DNA of 64,000 bases from Streptomyces kronopolitis (GTDB taxonomy: Bacteria > Actinomycetota > Actinomycetes > Streptomycetales > Streptomycetaceae). The DNA is taken from assembly GCF_014646275.1 (NCBI RefSeq), contig NZ_BMND01000002.1, positions 1-64,000 on the forward strand, read 5' to 3'. The translations under genes and the position numbers were made by a program. Of the stretch, positions 33,974 through 42,535 are shown piece by piece. The number at the start of each line of letters is the position of its first letter. The stretch's first letter is position 1. The notes under the pieces were generated by a model. That model ran no database searches. It was not told where the DNA came from and saw nothing but the letters and a program-made list of their open reading frames with translations.

Positions 33974-34664
33974 GTCGACACGGACCGCTGAGCGCGGCCA
34001 GCTCTTCGGCACCTGGCAGCGGTCCGGACACGAGGACGGGACGAGCATGCGAGTGGGGCAGATACGCAGGCGGTGCAAGCAGCTGATCAAGGAGCTGGCG
34101 CTGCCCGCCGCAATCGATCTGCGCGGGATGTGTGACATCGTCGCCGCGCGGGTGGCGCGGCCCGTCCATCTGGTGCCGATGAGCCTGGGCGGCGTGGTCT
34201 CCGGGATGACGGCCGTCACCGACGACGGCTACTGGGTGTTCTACGAGCTCAAGACCTCGCCGTGGCACCAGGCGCACATCGTGCTGCACGAGCTGAGCCA
34301 CCTCCTGCTGGGACACGACCAGGACCCCTCGGTCACCGAGGACGCGCTGAAGCTGTGGACACCGTCCGTCGATGTCGCCACCGCCATGCGCCGGATGGGC
34401 CTGACCATGGGCTTCGCCCGGCACCACGGCTATGACAACCTCGCCGAGCGGGAGACCGAGGTGCTCGGCACGCTGCTGATGGAGCAGGTGGCGCCGTCCG
34501 CCGCCGAGCGTGAACTCCCTCTGGAGGGACAGGCGGCCGAGCTGGCGGCGGCGCTCGGGCCCGCGCTCCAGCACATCCGGCGCCAGCAGGGAGTTCCGGT
34601 AGGCGGCGCGGGACCCGAGGACGCCGGTGCGGACGCGGCCGGGAACGGGGGCTCGCGTGTTTGA
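33954..34664 (+). CDS. ImmA/IrrE-type metallopeptidase-like protein
   Basis: 236 aa from GTG 33954 (GGAG 9 nt upstream); GTG 33966 and ATG 34047 (MRVGQIRRRC) are alternatives. The zinc-protease motif HELSH is at residues 112-116 in HIVLHELSHLLLGHDQD. A Glu-rich region (LAERETEVLGTLLMEQ, near 165) could give the third ligand. Proteases of this kind cleave XRE repressors in ImmR/ImmA and DdrO/IrrE pairs. Here the neighbour is an EspR-like regulator, the obvious substrate by analogy. The stop overlaps the start of the seven-helix protein. Confidence 0.85.
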   Translation: MTGAVSESTRTAERGQLFGTWQRSGHEDGTSMRVGQIRRRCKQLIKELALPAAIDLRGMCDIVAARVARPVHLVPMSLGGVVSGMTAVTDDGYWVFYELKTSPWHQAHIVLHELSHLLLGHDQDPSVTEDALKLWTPSVDVATAMRRMGLTMGFARHHGYDNLAERETEVLGTLLMEQVAPSAAERELPLEGQAAELAAALGPALQHIRRQQGVPVGGAGPEDAGADAAGNGGSRV

Positions 34665-35877
34665 CGCCCTCTATCTGTCGTTCGGGCTGGCCGCCTGGGT
34701 CATCGTCGGATACAAGTCCGTCGCCTGGTTCCGTGACCGCAGCAACGCGGATCTGGGGCTGGCCTGTGTGATGACCGGCGGGGTGGCCACGGTCTTCCTG
34801 TTCTCCGCGCCCAGCCTCTACCGGGCGTTCGACCGGGTGGCCGGGGTGGCGAACCTCGCCATGGTGTTCCTCTACTCCTCCGTCGTGATGTTCGCCGCGG
34901 GCGCCTTGGTGCTGCTGCTGCGCTGGACGGCGGGGGAGGGCGCGGCCGGGAAGGCCCGGGCACGGGTCAGGGCGCGGGCCGCCGTCGGGGGTGTGGCCGC
35001 ACTCTGGGCGGTGGCGATCGCCGGGTTCCTGGTCGGCCGGCCGGACTCCGTCGAGCATCCCCGTGACTTCAGCACCGCGTACACCGACTCGCCCGGCGTG
35101 ATGCTGTTCCTGGTGCTGTACCTGGCCATCTTCGGCTTCGCCTCGGCGGCCCTGGGCACGCTGTGCCCGCGCTACGCCGCCCGGCTCGGCGGCACCCATC
35201 TGGCGCGCGGACTGCGGGTGCTGGCCGCGGGCTGCTGGCTGGGCCTCGTCTACTGCGCGTGCAAGGTCATCGGCTTCGTCCTGTCCTGGGCGGGCCATCC
35301 GGCGCTGTGGCTCTCCAACGGCGTGGCCCCGCTGAGCGCCTCGGTCGCGGCCCTCATGGTCCTCGCCGGATTCGCCCTGCCGGCGGCCGGCCCCCGGGTC
35401 GCCGCCTGGCGCCGGCTGCGCCGGCTCTCCCCGCTCTGGCGGACCGTCACCGCGCAGACCCCGGAGGTGACGATGGAGACCTCGGCATGGTCCGTGCGCT
35501 GGCCGTTCGCCGATCTGGAGTGGCGGGCCAACCGGCAGATGGCGGAGATCCGCGACGTGCAGCGCGGCATCCGGCGCCATGTGGAGTCCGACGCCGTCGA
35601 TGTCGCCCGGGAGCGGGCCCGTGCGGTCGCCCTGGACGACCGGCAGTTGGCGGCCGTCGCGGAGGCCGCCGCACTCCGCCGCGGGCTGGAGAACCGTGCG
35701 GTCGGTCATGTGCCCCGGCACGGCGCGGACAGCGTGGTGGTCGCCAGCGGCAGCGAACCGGCCGAACTCGCCGCGGAGTACGAGCACTTGGCCCTGGTGG
35801 CGGATGTCTACCACTCGCCGCTGATCGACACCGTGCTCACCGAACTGCGGCAGCGCAGCGCGCTGGCGCGCGGCTGA
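34657..35877 (+). CDS. Seven-helix membrane protein (MAB_1171c-like)
   Basis: 406 aa from GTG 34657, which overlaps the peptidase stop by 8 nt. Hydrophobic helices are at about residues 2-25, 32-57, 60-88, 108-128, 146-170, 190-215 and 217-245. A cytoplasmic C-terminal region of about 150 residues begins LRRLSPLWRTVTAQTPEV. I recall the family as 'MAB_1171c putative transporter', but no transport motif is visible. Its fixed place after an XRE gene and a metallopeptidase suggests a membrane sensor. Cytoplasmic residues 285-400 contain no kinase or cyclase motif. Confidence 0.82.
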   Translation: MFDALYLSFGLAAWVIVGYKSVAWFRDRSNADLGLACVMTGGVATVFLFSAPSLYRAFDRVAGVANLAMVFLYSSVVMFAAGALVLLLRWTAGEGAAGKARARVRARAAVGGVAALWAVAIAGFLVGRPDSVEHPRDFSTAYTDSPGVMLFLVLYLAIFGFASAALGTLCPRYAARLGGTHLARGLRVLAAGCWLGLVYCACKVIGFVLSWAGHPALWLSNGVAPLSASVAALMVLAGFALPAAGPRVAAWRRLRRLSPLWRTVTAQTPEVTMETSAWSVRWPFADLEWRANRQMAEIRDVQRGIRRHVESDAVDVARERARAVALDDRQLAAVAEAAALRRGLENRAVGHVPRHGADSVVVASGSEPAELAAEYEHLALVADVYHSPLIDTVLTELRQRSALARG

Positions 35878-35893
35878 GGAACACCCTGAGACG

Positions 35894-35924
35894 GGGTGGC
35901 CCGGGACGGGGGTCCGGGCCACCC
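35894..35924 (+). terminator. First of two tandem terminators
   Basis: An 11-bp stem (35894-35904 with 35914-35924) begins 17 nt after the membrane-protein gene. Confidence 0.85.
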
Positions 35925-35936
35925 GTACCGCCGAGG

Positions 35937-35962
35937 CGGTACCGGTTCTTCCACCGGTACCG
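35937..35962 (+). terminator. Second tandem hairpin
   Basis: CGGTACCGGT and ACCGGTACCG (35937-35946 and 35953-35962) form a perfect 10-bp stem with a 6-nt loop. Tandem hairpins here isolate the P450 gene transcriptionally. Confidence 0.75.
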
Positions 35963-36097
35963 TCCTCGCGGCATTGCGGGACCGCAGACCGCAGACCGGG
36001 CACCGCGGACCGTGGAAGGCCGAGGTCGGCAGCGAGGGTGCGTGCCAGGCGTCGTGTGCCGGGCGGGACTTCGGGGCCACGGCCTAGAGTCGGGCCC

Positions 36098-37321
36098 ATG
36101 CAGAACACCGCCGAGACCGGCCCCGACGCACCCCTCGACGTGACGCCCCTCCTCGACGATCCGCACGCCGCCTACGCCGCCCTGCGCGAGGCCGGCCCGG
36201 TACATCGGATCACCGGCGCCGATGGCAGCCCCGCCTGGCTGGTCACCCGCTACGACGATGTCCGCAGCGCCCTGGCCGATCCCCGGCTCTCCCTGGACAA
36301 GCGCCATGCCGGGCCCGGCGGATACCGTGGCTTCGCGCTGCCGCCCGCGCTGGACGCCAATCTGCTGAACATGGACCCGCCGGACCACACCCGGGTCCGC
36401 CGCCTGGTGGTCAAGGCGTTCACCCCGGGCCGGGTCGAGACGCTGCGGGCGCCCGTGCGGCGGGTCGCCGACGAGCTGCTGGACGCGATGGCCGGGCGCG
36501 GCCGCGCGGACCTGATCGCCGACTACGCGGGTCCGCTGCCGATCACCGTGATCTGCGATCTGCTCGGTATCCCGCAGCGCGACCGCCGGGACTTCCTGGC
36601 CTGGTCGGACGCGCTGATCACGCCCGACCCGAGCCGGCCGGAGGCGATGAAGCACGCGATCGGCGCGATGCTGGAGTTCTACACCGGGCTGATCGCGGCC
36701 AAGCGCGCCGAGCCGGGCGACGACCTGCTCTCGGACCTGATCGCGGTCCGCGATGACGAGCCCGGGGACGAAGGGGGCGACCGGCTCACCGAGGACGAGC
36801 TGACCTCGCTCGCCTTCCTCATCCTCTTCGCCGGATACGAGAACACCGTCCATCTCATCGGCAACGCCGTGCTCGGCCTGCTGGACCACCCGGAACTACT
36901 GCGTCAGTTGCAGCACAATCCAGCCGAACTGCCGCCCGCCGTGGAGGAGTTCCTGCGCTTCGACAGCCCCGGTCCGCTGGCGATCCGCCGCTTTCCCCGC
37001 GAGGACCTGGAGATCGGCGGCGTGCGGATCCCGGCCGGGGACAGCGTGCTGCTGTCGATCGCGTCCGCGAACCGCGACCCCGCGCGCTTCCCCGCCCCGG
37101 ACGTGCTGGATCGCGGCCGGGACCTGTCCGGCCACCTCGCCATGGGGCACGGCATCCACTACTGCCTCGGCGCGCCGCTGGCCCGGATGGAGGCCGTCAC
37201 CGCGATCGAGGCGCTCCTCGCCCGTTTCCCGGGGCTGCGACTGGACGTCCCCCGTAGTGAATTGCGGCATCGCAGGTCCCTCCGCTCGCGTGGCCTGATT
37301 TCGCTGCCCGTCGCCTGGTAG
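36098..37321 (+). CDS. Cytochrome P450 (CYP107-like)
   Basis: 407 aa, soluble bacterial P450. The heme cysteine is C356 in AMGHGIHYCLGAPLARME. The K-helix EEFLRFDSP lacks the usual ExxR spacing in a strict sense but reads EEFLR. The I-helix is ILFAGYENTVHLIGN, with Asn where the oxygen-activating Thr normally follows the acidic residue. The usual Phe of the heme loop (FGxGxHxC) is Met. It needs ferredoxin partners encoded elsewhere. ATG 36098 is the first start of the family N-terminus. Substrate unknown; it is preceded by tandem terminators and followed by one. Confidence 0.93.
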   Translation: MQNTAETGPDAPLDVTPLLDDPHAAYAALREAGPVHRITGADGSPAWLVTRYDDVRSALADPRLSLDKRHAGPGGYRGFALPPALDANLLNMDPPDHTRVRRLVVKAFTPGRVETLRAPVRRVADELLDAMAGRGRADLIADYAGPLPITVICDLLGIPQRDRRDFLAWSDALITPDPSRPEAMKHAIGAMLEFYTGLIAAKRAEPGDDLLSDLIAVRDDEPGDEGGDRLTEDELTSLAFLILFAGYENTVHLIGNAVLGLLDHPELLRQLQHNPAELPPAVEEFLRFDSPGPLAIRRFPREDLEIGGVRIPAGDSVLLSIASANRDPARFPAPDVLDRGRDLSGHLAMGHGIHYCLGAPLARMEAVTAIEALLARFPGLRLDVPRSELRHRRSLRSRGLISLPVAW

Positions 37322-37382
37322 TCGGCAGACGAACAAGTTTTTGAGGCATAACCGTTCGCTCATGCGGTAAAAAGGTGTCTGA

Positions 37383-37420
37383 GCCCGCCCGGTGTGCATC
37401 CCCCGTCGCACCGGGCGGGC
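37383..37420 (+). terminator. Terminator after the P450
   Basis: A 12-bp stem (37383-37394 with 37409-37420) is followed by CTCTTCTTTG, one of the few T-rich tails in the window. Confidence 0.9.
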
Positions 37421-37537
37421 CTCTTCTTTGGGTGTTTGCGCTGTTTGCAGTCGCGACACGCCGTGTCGGTGGCGCCCTCGTGGTCCGTCTGGCTCAACTG
37501 TGCTGCGCGTGTCCGCTCCACTCCATAGCGTGACGCC

Positions 37538-38707
37538 ATGGCACTTCACTCGCGGATGTCCAAGAAGGCGGCGTCGACGGTACTTCTCGCCGCCGCCGGG
37601 GTCTCACTGGCGTGCATACCGGCCGCGGCGGACGGGGCGACGACCCGTCAGTCCGGTGCGCGCGATGCCGGGGTGCGGGCCGTCACCGCCCCCGGCATAC
37701 CGGCGCTGCCCGACGGGCTGTCCGCACTCTCGTGGATGGTGGCCGACGCGGACACCGGCAATGTGCTGGCCACCAAGAGCCCGCACCGGAAGCTGGCCCC
37801 GGCCAGCACCCTCAAGACGCTGTTCGCGGTCACCGTCCTGCCCAAGTTCCCCTCCGGCACCGTGCGCCAGGTCAGCTCGTCGGACCTCGCGGGCGTCGGG
37901 GCGGGCAGCAGCGTCGTCGGCGTCCGGCAGGGCCGCAGCTACACCGTCGCCGATCTGTGGCGCGGGGTCTTCCTGCGTTCCGGCAACGATGCGGTGCATG
38001 TGCTGGCGTCGATGAACGGCGGCTGGCGGACCACCGCGCGGGAGATGCAGCAGACCGCCCGCAGGCTCGGCGGGCGCGACACCACCGTCAAGTCCCCGGA
38101 CGGGTATGACGCGCCCGGCCAGGTGTCCTCGGCGTACGACCTGACGGTCTTCGCCCGTGCCGGGCTCGCCAACGCCGACTTCGCCCGCTACTGCTCGACC
38201 CCCAGCGCCCTGTTCCCCGGCGCCGGCGGTGCCACCCGGATCGAGAACACCAACCGCATGCTGGTGGGCTCGCACGGGCTGTCCCGCTACCCCGGCATCA
38301 TCGGCGTGAAGAACGGCTACACCTCCCAGGCCGGCAACACCCTGATCGCCGCCGCCCGCCGCAACGGCCGCACCCTGCTGGTCACCGTGATGAACCCGCA
38401 GTCGAAGCAGGCCAACGGCGTCTACAAGGAGGCCGGTTCGCTGCTCGACTGGGGCTTCGGCGCCGAGGGCAAGGCCGAGCCGGTGGGCACCCTGCACGCC
38501 GTGAACGCCTCCTACGACGGCGGGGCCCGGCCGGGTCCGGTGGCGGCGGATGTCACCGGGGCCGAGGTCCGCGGTGGTGCGGCCTGGCGCTCGGCCCTGG
38601 TCCTGGGGGCCGGCGGCGCGGGTGTCGGGGCGATCGGGCTGGGCGCCCTGCTGACCGGCCGGCGCCAGGCGCGCGGCCGCGGTGGCGAGCGGCGCGGCAC
38701 GGCGTAG
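37538..38707 (+). CDS. D-alanyl-D-alanine carboxypeptidase (PBP, S11 family)
   Basis: 389 aa. A signal peptide occupies about residues 1-32 (TVLLAAAGVSLACIPAAADG). The active-site SxxK is S90-T-L-K93, SGN is near 148-150 (LRSGNDAVH) and the third motif is K258-N-G in GVKNGYTSQAG, KNG instead of KTG, a variant seen in several actinobacterial members. A C-terminal membrane anchor precedes a basic tail (LLTGRRQARGRGGERR). It trims the terminal D-Ala from peptidoglycan stem peptides outside the membrane. The second Met (residue 7) is an alternative start. Confidence 0.92.
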   Translation: MALHSRMSKKAASTVLLAAAGVSLACIPAAADGATTRQSGARDAGVRAVTAPGIPALPDGLSALSWMVADADTGNVLATKSPHRKLAPASTLKTLFAVTVLPKFPSGTVRQVSSSDLAGVGAGSSVVGVRQGRSYTVADLWRGVFLRSGNDAVHVLASMNGGWRTTAREMQQTARRLGGRDTTVKSPDGYDAPGQVSSAYDLTVFARAGLANADFARYCSTPSALFPGAGGATRIENTNRMLVGSHGLSRYPGIIGVKNGYTSQAGNTLIAAARRNGRTLLVTVMNPQSKQANGVYKEAGSLLDWGFGAEGKAEPVGTLHAVNASYDGGARPGPVAADVTGAEVRGGAAWRSALVLGAGGAGVGAIGLGALLTGRRQARGRGGERRGTA

Positions 38708-38777
38708 GACCGTACCGCTGGCGGCCGGTGCGGGCCTATGGACGGTGCGCACCGGAGGTCTCGCCGTACGACCAAAA

Positions 38778-38811
38778 GAAGGGGCTCCGCATGTCCTCGC
38801 GGAGCCCCTTC
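38778..38811. terminator. Bidirectional terminator, PBP/DUF309
   Basis: A perfect 13-bp stem (38778-38790 with 38799-38811), 8-nt loop. The right arm ends 1 nt before the stop codon of the DUF309 gene on the minus strand. Confidence 0.9.
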
Positions 38812-38812
38812 C

Positions 38813-39580
38813 TCATGCGTCGGCGGTCCGGAGCCGGGGTGCGGTCTCCGCGGCCGATACGGCCCCGGAGCCGGCCAGACATCCGGTCAGCTCCCGGGAC
38901 CAGGCGAGCAGCCCCGCGATGTCGATCCCGTGGGGGGCCGCCTCGGCATACGGCGCGAGGGCCGAGGCCCCCCGGTCGAGCAGCGCTTTGCCGCCCACGG
39001 CGTTGCCGCGTGCCGCATGGGTGAGTCCCACCGCGAGCTGGGCGAGTCCGCGCCACAGCTCGCGCTCCGCTTCCGGCGCCGCCTTCCAGGCGTCCTCCAG
39101 CACCTCGTGGGCGTGGAACGGCATCCCGTCGTCGAGCAGCCGCTGGGCTTCCGCCAGCGACTGCGCGGGCGTGCGGGACACCCCCTCGGGCTGGCGTGCC
39201 ACCCCGGGGGAGCCGTAGGGGAGCGGGCGGCCGAGTCCGTCGCGGGGGCGGGCGCTGCGGGCCCGGCCCTCCTCGTCGCGGTCCCGGCGGAGCGCGGTGG
39301 GCTGCTCGGGGGTGACGGCGGCGGGCGTGTCGCCGCCCGTAGTGTCCGAGCCGTCCGCACTGTCCGGGCCGCCCGCACCGTCGTCCGCGCCGTCCGCCAC
39401 CCCCGCGCCGCAGTACGCGCAGGCCTCGCCGCCGGGCCGTTCGCGGATCCGGCCGCAGGCCTCGCACACCTGGTCCAGCCAGCAGGCCGGGTCGCCGCCC
39501 TGCTCGCCGGGCCAGGGGGGGCCGGGCGTCCGGGGCGGGGGCGGGTTCGGGGTGTCGGGGGTCTTGTCCGCGGGGTTCAC
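38813..39580 (-). CDS. Zinc-ribbon plus DUF309 protein
   Basis: 255 aa from GTG 39580 (CGAAGG just upstream). A Pro-rich N-terminus is followed by a two-CxxC zinc ribbon (VCEACGRIRERPGGEACAYC, residues about 39-58). A disordered Asp/Gly/Thr linker leads to the DUF309 domain, with the HxxxE motif FHAHEVLEDAWKAAPEAER near 155-173. DUF309 proteins are small helical bundles of unknown function, perhaps metal-dependent. The zinc-ribbon fusion is unusual to me. It is followed on the same strand, upstream, by the DUF427 gene 32 nt away. Confidence 0.82.
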   Translation of the reverse strand: MNPADKTPDTPNPPPPRTPGPPWPGEQGGDPACWLDQVCEACGRIRERPGGEACAYCGAGVADGADDGAGGPDSADGSDTTGGDTPAAVTPEQPTALRRDRDEEGRARSARPRDGLGRPLPYGSPGVARQPEGVSRTPAQSLAEAQRLLDDGMPFHAHEVLEDAWKAAPEAERELWRGLAQLAVGLTHAARGNAVGGKALLDRGASALAPYAEAAPHGIDIAGLLAWSRELTGCLAGSGAVSAAETAPRLRTADA

Positions 39581-39612
39581 CCTTCGATTGTGCGGGGTGG
39601 GGCCGGCCGGCG

Positions 39613-39945
39613 TCAGTCCCGCTCGACCTCGTAGAAGCAGAAGTGATCCTTGATCGGGGCGACCTGGTCGTGCGGCTCGGGGTAGGCCCAGGTGACGTCC
39701 TCCGGGCCGCCGGGCAGCGACCAGTAGGAGGCCGTGCCCTTGAACGGGCACACCGTGTGCGTGTCGGAGGGGACCAGCAGCTCGGTCCGTACATCCTCGG
39801 GCGGGAAGTAGTAGCGCACCGGGTAGCCGGTCTCCGCGAGCAGGAGGGGGCGGCTGCTCTCGGCGATCAGCTTGCCGTCGATCTCGACGCGGACGTGCTC
39901 GGTGCCCTGCGTGACGTCGATGTGGTGGCCTTGCGTCGTGCTCAT
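39613..39945 (-). CDS. DUF427 protein
   Basis: 110 aa. The domain is complete: VRVEIDGKLIAESSRPLLLA, YPVRYYFPPEDV, then TVCPFKGTASYWSL and PEDVTWAYPEP. DUF427 proteins are small beta-folds of unknown function; the CPFKG motif is diagnostic. ATG 39945 follows AAGGAG. It lies 32 nt upstream of the zinc-ribbon/DUF309 gene and may be cotranscribed. Confidence 0.9.
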   Translation of the reverse strand: MSTTQGHHIDVTQGTEHVRVEIDGKLIAESSRPLLLAETGYPVRYYFPPEDVRTELLVPSDTHTVCPFKGTASYWSLPGGPEDVTWAYPEPHDQVAPIKDHFCFYEVERD

Positions 39946-40095
39946 GGTCGGGTCTCCTTGCCGGGTCCGTGGGGTGTCGCCCGCCTCCCAGGATGGCACC
40001 GGGGTAGGACAACGGCGCTCCCGCGCGGCATCCGGCGGCGGGAAACGGGCGAGGGGCGGCCGTGGCTGGCAGCCCCCGCCCGTATCCCGTGTGCC

Positions 40096-40581
40096 TCACA
40101 CCTCGCGGATGCCGTGCCCCGCCCAAGGTGGTGCGGGCGCGACCAGGCCGGCGAGGAAGGCGCGGGTGGCCTCCGGCAGGGGCACCGAGCGGCCCGCGGC
40201 CCGGTCGACGTGCAGGGTGAACTGCTCCCCGGTGGCCACCGGTTCACCCGTCGGCTCACCGGCGAACATCTCGTGGAGGAAGCGGAGCTTCTTGCCGTCG
40301 ACCCCCAACACCGTGGTCCGGACGGTGAGTTCGGTGCCGCGGGCCACCTCCCGGAGATAGCGGACATGGGTCTCGACCGTGTAGAGGGAGCAGCCGGAGC
40401 GCTCGCGGTAGGACGGGCCGAGGCCGGCGGCCGCCATCAGGGCGTCGGTCGCGAAGCCGAAGACCAGGACGTAGTAGGCCTCGCTGAGGTGGCCGTTGTA
40501 GTCGATCCAGTCGTCCTGGACCGTGCGGCGGAAGAGCGGGAGGCCCTCCGGGGGAAGGTGCTCCGGCGGGTGGTTGCTCAT
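40096..40581 (-). CDS. Betainyl-CoA thioesterase (hot-dog fold), inferred
   Basis: 161 aa 4HBT-like thioesterase. DDWIDYNGHLSEAYYVLVFG holds the catalytic Asp and helix of the hot-dog fold, and VDGKKLRFLHEMFAG a later strand. Its ATG 40581 overlaps the stop of the dehydrogenase gene. In carnitine degradation the final step is hydrolysis of betainyl-CoA to glycine betaine by such an enzyme (cdhB/cdhC neighbourhood in Pseudomonas). Substrate assignment rests on operon context only. Confidence 0.85.
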   Translation of the reverse strand: MSNHPPEHLPPEGLPLFRRTVQDDWIDYNGHLSEAYYVLVFGFATDALMAAAGLGPSYRERSGCSLYTVETHVRYLREVARGTELTVRTTVLGVDGKKLRFLHEMFAGEPTGEPVATGEQFTLHVDRAAGRSVPLPEATRAFLAGLVAPAPPWAGHGIREV

Positions 40582-41549
40582 CGGGCGGTGCCTCCCAGTC
40601 GGCCGGTGGCGCGGAGCACGTCTATGACGCCCTGGTCGCGCGCGGCGACCAGGTCCGCGTAGCTGCGGTCGCCCGCCGCCCGGTCGCAGCCCTCGACCAT
40701 GGCGTCGCGCAGCGCGCGGTCCAGCTCGGGCGCCTCCAGCCGGGTCCACGGCGACTTCAGGGACGGGCCGAAGTGGTCGAGCATGTGCGCCATACCGCCC
40801 TCGCCGCCGGCCAGCGCGAAGGTCAGGCAGGGGCCCATGAACGCCCAGCGCAGTCCCGGCCCTTCGGTGATCGAGGCGTCGATGTCCTCGACCGTGGCCT
40901 CGCCGCTCGCGACCATGTGCAGCGCCTCGCGCCACAGTGCCTCCTGGAGGCGGTTGGCGATGAAGCCCGGCAGCTCGCGGTCCATGGTGAGGACGGACTT
41001 GCCGGCCGCCTTGTAGAAGCGGGACGCCCAGTCGACGGCGGCGCGGTCGGTCCGCTCGCCGCCGACGACCTCGACCAGCGGGATGAGGTACGGCGGATTG
41101 AAGGGGTGGCCGACGACCAGGCGGCCGGGGTCGCCGGCCGAGGTCTGCATGTCGGTCATCGGGTAGCCGGAGGTCGAGGAGGCGATGACCACGCCCGGCC
41201 GGGTCGCGGCGGTCAGCTCGGCGAGCAGCGAGCGCTTCAGCTCCAGCTTCTCGGGGGCGCTCTCCTGGACGAAGTCCGCGTCGGCGACCGCCTCGGCGAG
41301 TGAGCCCGCCACGGTCAGCCGCTCCGGCGCCGCCCCCTCGGCCGTGCCCATCTGTTCCAGTGCGGGCCAGGCGGCGGCGACCAGGCGGCGGAGCTTCTCC
41401 TCGGCGTCGGGGGCCGGGTCCCAGGCGGTGACGTCGTAGCCGCGGGCGAGGAAGTGGGCGGCCCAGCCGCCACCGATCACTCCGGCGCCGATACAGGCGA
41501 CACGGCGTACGTCCTCGGGGGCGCAAGGGGCGGGGGTGGTCTCGGACAT
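40578..41549 (-). CDS. L-carnitine dehydrogenase (3-hydroxyacyl-CoA dehydrogenase family)
   Basis: 323 aa. The NAD motif ACIGAGVIGGGWAAHFLARG (residues 18-37) is followed by GYDVTAWDPAPDAE. The family signatures VVIASSTSGYPMTDMQ and VVGHPFNPPYLIPLVEVVGG hold the catalytic His. TITEGPGLRWAFMGP-like segment SITEGPGLRWAFMGPCL is characteristic of carnitine dehydrogenases. It oxidises L-carnitine to 3-dehydrocarnitine. ATG 41549; the stop overlaps the thioesterase ATG. With the BKACE gene 48 nt upstream this makes a three-enzyme pathway. Confidence 0.88.
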   Translation of the reverse strand: MSETTPAPCAPEDVRRVACIGAGVIGGGWAAHFLARGYDVTAWDPAPDAEEKLRRLVAAAWPALEQMGTAEGAAPERLTVAGSLAEAVADADFVQESAPEKLELKRSLLAELTAATRPGVVIASSTSGYPMTDMQTSAGDPGRLVVGHPFNPPYLIPLVEVVGGERTDRAAVDWASRFYKAAGKSVLTMDRELPGFIANRLQEALWREALHMVASGEATVEDIDASITEGPGLRWAFMGPCLTFALAGGEGGMAHMLDHFGPSLKSPWTRLEAPELDRALRDAMVEGCDRAAGDRSYADLVAARDQGVIDVLRATGRLGGTAR

Positions 41550-41597
41550 GGCGGGCGGCTCCAGGTGGGGAGGTAGGGGCGGGAGGGGCGTACGGGG

Positions 41598-42485
41598 TCA
41601 GCCGCGCGGCTTCAGTCCCAGGCGGGCGCGGGCCTGGTCGGGGGTGGCGACCGTGGCGCCGAGCAGCTCGGTGAGCTGCACGGCACGTTCGACCAGCTGC
41701 CCGTTGGTGGCCTTGACGCCCTTGCTGAGGTAGAGGTTGTCCTCCAGGCCGACCCGGACATTGCCGCCGAGGAGGATCGACTGGGCGGCCCACGGCAGCT
41801 GCATCCGGCCGAGCGCGAAACTCGCCCACTGGGCGCCCTCGGGCAGCATGTGCACCATGGACTGGAGCACTCCGGGGTCGGCCGGGGCGCCCCACGGGAT
41901 ACCCATGCACAGCTGGAAGACCGTCGGATCGTCCAGCAGCCCCTCGGCCAGCAGCTGCTTGGCGAACCACAGCTGACCGGTGTCGAAGATCTCCAACTCG
42001 GGCCGTACGCCCAGCTCCTGGATGCGCCGGGCGCCGGCCCGCAGCATGTCGGGCGTGGAGACGTAGAGGCTGGAGCCGTCCCCGAAGTTGAGGGATCCGC
42101 AGTCCAGGGTGCAGATGTCGGGCAGCAGTTCCTCGACGTGCGGCAGCCGCTCCAGGCCGCTCACCAGGTCCGTGCCGGGCAGCTGCCGCAGCGGCCGCTC
42201 CGGGTCGATCACCAGGTCGCCGCCCATGCCGGCGGTGAGGTTGATGACGACATCGGTGCCGGACTCCTTGATCCGCTCGACCACCTCCGCGTACAGCCGC
42301 GGATCGCGGGACGGGTCGCCGGTCTCGGGGTCGCGGACGTGGATGTGCACGACGGCGGCGCCCGCGGACGCCGCCTCCACGGCCGAGGCGGCGATCTGCT
42401 CGGGCGTCACCGGGACGTGCGGGGAGCGGCGGACGGTGTCACCGGCGCCGGTGAGCGCACAGGTGATGATGACCTCGTTGTTCAC
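41598..42485 (-). CDS. BKACE enzyme, likely dehydrocarnitine cleavage
   Basis: 295 aa beta-keto acid cleavage enzyme (DUF849). The TIM-barrel opening [15 protein letters not shown] and the metal ligands in [19 protein letters not shown] are clear, as are [10 protein letters not shown] and [15 protein letters not shown] at the C-terminal end. Members with a carnitine dehydrogenase neighbour split 3-dehydrocarnitine with acetyl-CoA into betainyl-CoA and acetoacetate. GTG 42485 follows GAAGGGATCCCC. It is the first enzyme gene downstream of the regulator. Confidence 0.9.
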   Translation of the reverse strand: MNNEVIITCALTGAGDTVRRSPHVPVTPEQIAASAVEAASAGAAVVHIHVRDPETGDPSRDPRLYAEVVERIKESGTDVVINLTAGMGGDLVIDPERPLRQLPGTDLVSGLERLPHVEELLPDICTLDCGSLNFGDGSSLYVSTPDMLRAGARRIQELGVRPELEIFDTGQLWFAKQLLAEGLLDDPTVFQLCMGIPWGAPADPGVLQSMVHMLPEGAQWASFALGRMQLPWAAQSILLGGNVRVGLEDNLYLSKGVKATNGQLVERAVQLTELLGATVATPDQARARLGLKPRG

Positions 42486-42535
42486 GGGGATCCCTTCGGT
42501 GGGGTGGGGTGCCTCGGGGGCGCGGGGCGGGGGCG

